From positions 310,001 through 374,000 of the forward strand of contig CAVPZG010000006.1 of NCBI GenBank assembly GCA_963710205.1: a stretch of 64,000 nucleotides of DNA, read 5' to 3'. Of the stretch, positions 60,597 to 64,000 are shown one piece after another. Made by a program: the position numbers and the translations under genes. How positions within the stretch are numbered: the first letter of the stretch is position 1; every line of letters begins with the position of its first letter. The notes below the pieces were generated by a model, which was not told where the DNA came from, searched no databases, and saw nothing but the letters and a program-made list of their open reading frames with translations. Source of the stretch: Pacificimonas sp963710205. GTDB taxonomy: Bacteria > Pseudomonadota > Alphaproteobacteria > Sphingomonadales > Sphingomonadaceae.

Positions 60597-61862
60597 CTAA
60601 TCTGAACTCCCGCTCTTGAGCATGGTTCCCCGCAGGCGCCGAACCAAGAGGTAAATCAACCCGACCACGGGCAATGTAATCGCGCCGATAAATATGTCGG
60701 AACGCGAGCCCGAGGGCAGGGCGACAGCACCTTTCGCCACATAAGCGATCAGGCCGACAAGATAATAGCCCGCAGCAATCACTGACAGCGTCTCGACAAG
60801 GCTTTGCAAGCGGAACTGAAGCTGAATCGATCTTTCCATGGACCTCGTCAGCTGCAAATTCTGCGCCTTGATTCTTGTGTCGATGCGCACGTCCAGAGTT
60901 TGCATGACGCGCGAGATGCGCTCCGCGATCCGCCCGAGCCGCTCACGAAATACCGAGCATGTTCTGACAGCTGGAACCAGTCGCCGCTCTGTGAAGTCCG
61001 TGAGCGTCTGATAATTTGCGACCGGCTTCACGTTCAGACTTCGCAGCCGGTCGGCGGCGACATTCGCATATGCCTCGGTCGCGCTCAGTCTGAACTCCGT
61101 CGCTGCGCGTATGAACTCCAGCCGGGACGAGATATCGACCAGTTGCCGGAGCAGTTCGTCATCGGCCTCGCCGTGGCTGGCCTGGGAAACCCGCTCGGCA
61201 TGGTCCGACAGCTGCTGTTCCAGTATGTCGACGGTCGAGGCGTGTTGCCGAACGGTGGGCAAACCCATCAGCGCAAGGTTGCGATAGTTACCGAGTTCCT
61301 GCACCCGCTGAATGATGCGGCCGCGTTCATAGGAACCAACATCGCCCGCGCTTACGATCAGGCGGCCATAGCCGTCGGAATGAATTCCGAAGTCCGACCA
61401 GATACGCAGGTCCGGCTTGACGATGCAGGAAACCATTTCATTCCTGTCGATCTCATGTCTGGAAAGATGTTTCTCGATCTCGCTGTCGTCCGGCAGAGTG
61501 AATATGCGGGTCGCCCGGATGATTGCACCATCCCATGCCTCGAACCAGCGCAAATAGGGCGCGCGCACGCCGTCAGGACAGTCATTGGGAAAGATGAGCG
61601 TGATCGTGCTGGCTTCGGTATGGCGCTCCCAAAGAAATTGAATGCCCGATCTGCATTGCCCGGATGCGAAGCGGGATGCTGCGTTCCAGTCATCGAACGC
61701 CGGCTTGTCCGCAACCAGACGGTTATCCTCGTCCCGCCGGTCGTCGTCATTTATCAGACGGACAGCCTGATAGATTTCGGCATGAGCGGGCACTGGCGCG
61801 AAACGGCGCAGATGCATTTCGTCAACGGCCCATTGGCGAAACTGATGATCATTTCGATGCAA
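60597..61862 (-). CDS. DUF3422 family membrane-anchored protein
   Basis: 421 residues from TTG 61860-61862, preceded by GGGAGAGG at 6 bases; an in-frame TAA about 12 codons upstream limits extension. The N-terminus HRNDHQFRQWAVDEMHLRRF and the middle GDVGSYERGRIIQRVQELGNYRNLALMGLP fit DUF3422. A long helical region is followed by two C-terminal membrane segments (TLSVIAAGYYLVGLIAYV, IFIGAITLPVVGLIYLLV). The function of the family is unknown. It lies 101 bases upstream of the cytochrome c gene on the same strand. Confidence 0.85.
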   Translation of the reverse strand: MHRNDHQFRQWAVDEMHLRRFAPVPAHAEIYQAVRLINDDDRRDEDNRLVADKPAFDDWNAASRFASGQCRSGIQFLWERHTEASTITLIFPNDCPDGVRAPYLRWFEAWDGAIIRATRIFTLPDDSEIEKHLSRHEIDRNEMVSCIVKPDLRIWSDFGIHSDGYGRLIVSAGDVGSYERGRIIQRVQELGNYRNLALMGLPTVRQHASTVDILEQQLSDHAERVSQASHGEADDELLRQLVDISSRLEFIRAATEFRLSATEAYANVAADRLRSLNVKPVANYQTLTDFTERRLVPAVRTCSVFRERLGRIAERISRVMQTLDVRIDTRIKAQNLQLTRSMERSIQLQFRLQSLVETLSVIAAGYYLVGLIAYVAKGAVALPSGSRSDIFIGAITLPVVGLIYLLVRRLRGTMLKSGSSD

Positions 61863-62073
61863 GACCAGCCTCTCCCAATTTTTCCCACCTACTTCTTCTT
61901 AGCGGAAAATCGAGCTGCTGTCGTTAGTCAAGGTAGAGTGGCAGAGGGAGGGACGACAGGAAACATCTGACGTCTCTTCGTTCTTGCACACGCACATGCC
62001 TTGAAGCGAGCAATGTCTTTTGCCGTGGCTCGATCTGTTTGAGCCGTAACCCGGGCAAATGTGCATGGCACGG

Positions 62074-62102
62074 TTCTCAAGTGATGATTTTCACGTTATT
62101 AT
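62074..62102 (+). promoter_or_regulatory. Weak candidate promoter of the peptidase operon
   Basis: TTCTCA (62074-62079) and TATTAT (62097-62102) are 17 bases apart, 31 bases before the GTG start of the M24 peptidase. The -10 is good and the -35 poor. Nothing else is evident in the gap 61863-62132. Confidence 0.35.
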
Positions 62103-62132
62103 GAGCACATCATGTCACGGGGAGGGCTGTTC

Positions 62133-63518
62133 GTGCAGAAGGTTTTCGCAAGCGTCTTTATTTGCATCATGATGGCGATGCTGTTTTCTACTGCCAGCGC
62201 CGCGGCAACGCGTGCACCGGCTGACACCATGCCCGCAATTCTCGACTTGCGTGAGCGTGCGGCGATTGAAGAAAGATGGCGCGCAGAGCGACTGGAATCA
62301 TTTCTCCCTAGCCTGATGCGCAGGGAGAAAACCGATCTCTGGTTGCTTGTCGCCGGTGAATATAATGAAGACCCTGTCGTCGAAACGATGCTGCCGCCGA
62401 CTTGGTTGACGGCAAGGCGGCGGACCATTCTGATGTTTCATGACCGCGGCGCCGCAGGTGTCGAAAAGATGGCCTTTGCCCGCTATCCTGTCGCCGGATT
62501 TGAAAGTGGCTGGAACCCGGAAGAACAACCGGACCAATGGGCGGCGGTGGCGGCAGCGATCAGCGCCCGCGACCCCCGCACCATCGCCGTCAATATGGCC
62601 GAGCATTTTCCGCTGGCGGACGGCCTGTCGGCCAGTCACCTTGCCGCGCTGAAGCGGGCACTGCCTGGCAGTCTGGGCAGCCGCATCATGGCAAATCAGA
62701 ACCTGGCCATTGGCTGGCTTGAGCACCGCACGGCATCCGAGATCGCGACCTACCCGATACTGTCCTGGATCACCCATGCGATCATAGAAGAGGCATTTTC
62801 GGAAAGGGTGATTACGCCGGGCGTCACAACGTCCGACGATGTGGTCTGGTGGCTGCGGAACCGCGTTAACGGGCTTGGCCTAGATACGTGGTTTCAGCCG
62901 AGCGTGGCGATCCAGCGTGCGGATGGTGGACAATTTTCCGTGCAGCAAATGGGTCACCGAGGCGACAGTGTCATCATGCCTGGCGACATGCTGCATACGG
63001 ACTTCGGTATCTCCTACCTGGGCCTCAAGACCGATGTGCAGCGGCTGGCCTATGTGCGCCAGGCCGGCGAAAGCGGAGCGCCGCAGGGATTGAAGGACGG
63101 CCTTGCCAAAATGAACCAGGTCAAGGACGCCGTGCTTGCCGAAATCAGGTCTGGGCTCAGCGGCGATCAGATTCTGTCGGCAGCGCGCAAGCATGTCGAA
63201 CGCGCAGGCATTGATGGTACGATCTACACGCATGCCATTGGATATCACGGACATGGCGCGGGCACATGGATTGGCGCCTGGGAAGACCAGAGCGGCGTTC
63301 CGTTCATTGGCGAACAGATCATTCAACCGCGAACGGCGTGGTCAATCGAGCTGAACGCGCAGCATGAGGTTCCTGAGTGGCAGAACCAGAAGGTGCGTTT
63401 CATGTTCGAAGAGAACGGATTCCTGGACGAAAATGACCGTTTTCGATTTTTGGACGGCAGCCAGAATGAATTCATTCTTATCCCCCGCACCGGAAGATCA
63501 GCCGGAGGCGAGGAATGA
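62133..63518 (+). CDS. Secreted M24-family metallopeptidase (Xaa-Pro peptidase-like)
   Basis: 461 residues from GTG 62133, which has GGGGAGGG 6 bases upstream and starts a normal signal peptide (MQKVFASVFICIMMAMLFSTASA). An ATG at 62112 would overlap that ribosome site. The pita-bread-fold metal ligands appear in order: HTDFGISY, KTDVQR, the His in AIGYHGHG, a Glu in WSIELNAQHE, and a later Glu. It probably trims peptides in the periplasm. ATGA overlap with a secreted M20 peptidase suggests a two-enzyme peptide-degradation operon. Substrate is unknown. Confidence 0.85.
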   Translation: MQKVFASVFICIMMAMLFSTASAAATRAPADTMPAILDLRERAAIEERWRAERLESFLPSLMRREKTDLWLLVAGEYNEDPVVETMLPPTWLTARRRTILMFHDRGAAGVEKMAFARYPVAGFESGWNPEEQPDQWAAVAAAISARDPRTIAVNMAEHFPLADGLSASHLAALKRALPGSLGSRIMANQNLAIGWLEHRTASEIATYPILSWITHAIIEEAFSERVITPGVTTSDDVVWWLRNRVNGLGLDTWFQPSVAIQRADGGQFSVQQMGHRGDSVIMPGDMLHTDFGISYLGLKTDVQRLAYVRQAGESGAPQGLKDGLAKMNQVKDAVLAEIRSGLSGDQILSAARKHVERAGIDGTIYTHAIGYHGHGAGTWIGAWEDQSGVPFIGEQIIQPRTAWSIELNAQHEVPEWQNQKVRFMFEENGFLDENDRFRFLDGSQNEFILIPRTGRSAGGEE

Positions 63519-64000
63519 CTTATTTCGTTTCTGCTGTCAGGTGCTGCACGGCGGCTGTCATGCTGTTTCTGGCTTCCGCGGCGGCGACGGCTATGGAACT
63601 TCCCGAAATCATCGGTCAGAAACCGGCCCTGGACCGCCTGCAGGAAAATCGCGGCGAGGCAGTCGAGCTTCTGATCGATATTGGCAGCATCATCTCGCCG
63701 TCTGGTGAGGAGCATGAGCGTGCGGCCCGCGTTGCGAAGGAAATGCGCGCCATTGGTTTGACGGGCGTGGAGATTACCGCGTCACCCAATGTGATCGGTA
63801 CAATCAGGGGCCGGACGGACAACCCGGCACTCGTTTTTGTATCGACGCTCGATGATCTGGCCACTGTCGCCGACCACCAGCGCGCGGGCGGCATTCCCCT
63901 GAAAGCCACTGCCGACAGAGTGACGGGACCCGGGTCGAACACGTCGCTTACCACGGCGGCGATGCTTGCCGCGGCGCGCGCGCTTGTGGAAAGCGGGTTT
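63515..64000 (+). CDS. Secreted M20-family peptidase, N-terminal part (cut by window edge)
   Basis: 162 codons are visible from ATG 63515. A signal peptide (TAAVMLFLASAAATA) is followed by LLIDIGSIISPSGEEHERAARVAKEMRAIG, the typical start of M20 di/aminopeptidases. NPALVFVSTLDDLATV lies where the first metal-binding His/Asp segment should be, but the usual HxD is not obvious. It is coupled to the M24 gene by an ATGA overlap. The rest lies outside the window. Confidence 0.78.
   Translation, partial: MTYFVSAVRCCTAAVMLFLASAAATAMELPEIIGQKPALDRLQENRGEAVELLIDIGSIISPSGEEHERAARVAKEMRAIGLTGVEITASPNVIGTIRGRTDNPALVFVSTLDDLATVADHQRAGGIPLKATADRVTGPGSNTSLTTAAMLAAARALVESGF

Noticed and set aside
1..64000. 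CRISPR arrays, tRNA genes, insertion sequences, prophage or integrase genes
   Set aside because: No regularly spaced repeats, tRNA-like cloverleaf with CCA end, transposase or integrase motif was recognised on either strand.

Overview
The window is GC-rich alphaproteobacterial DNA. It holds a compact photosynthesis gene cluster (PGC) of the sphingomonad (Sphingomonadales) aerobic anoxygenic phototroph type. The evidence is the order bchIDO / crtCDF / bchCXYZ-pufBALM / tspO-bchP-pucC-like-bchG-ppsR-ppaA / bchFNBHLM-lhaA-puhABC-acsF-puhE-hemA-cytochrome c. An oxygen-dependent cyclase (acsF) is present with no bchE in view, and there is no pufC. TonB-dependent sugar receptors next to tryptophan-halogenase-like genes also fit sphingomonads or caulobacters. 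I cannot name the species.

Region 1 (1-14.1 kb) is a maltodextrin/starch locus. On the minus strand are a TonB receptor, a flavin-dependent halogenase homologue, a secreted GH13 amylase, a cytosolic GH13 alpha-glucosidase, a secreted GH97 glucosidase and a second halogenase homologue that runs off the left edge. Most are joined by ATGA overlaps. A LacI-type regulator and a GPH/SLC45-like sugar transporter are on the plus strand. Region 2 (14.2-21.4 kb) is a sucrose locus resembling the Xanthomonas sux system: LacI regulator, MFS transporter, TonB receptor, GH68 fructosidase and ROK fructokinase. Two LacI-type operators lie in the divergent promoter region.

Region 3 (21.4-60.5 kb) is the PGC. 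It encodes 8-vinyl reduction (BciA), Mg chelation (BchHID), methylation (BchM), the cyclase (AcsF), protochlorophyllide reductase (BchNBL), the 3-vinyl hydratase (BchF), chlorophyllide reductase (BchXYZ), BchC, BchG and BchP, acyclic carotenoid steps (CrtC, CrtD, CrtF), the LH1 and reaction-centre subunits (PufBALM, PuhA), assembly factors (LhaA, PuhB, PuhC, PuhE, a PucC-like protein, BchO), ALA synthase and the regulators PpsR and PpaA. PpsR-type boxes (TGT-N12-ACA) sit at crtD/crtF, bchC, bchG and ppaA/bchF. None is visible at bciA/bchI, which instead has an 18-bp perfect palindrome. bchG carries an apparent one-base insertion that splits its reading frame. The PGC ends at a bidirectional terminator, followed by a convergent lipoprotein cytochrome c.

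Region 4 (60.6-64 kb) has a DUF3422 membrane protein and a secreted M24/M20 peptidase pair, the second cut by the right edge. No rRNA, tRNA, CRISPR array, insertion sequence or prophage gene was seen, and no gene-free stretch exceeds 300 bases.
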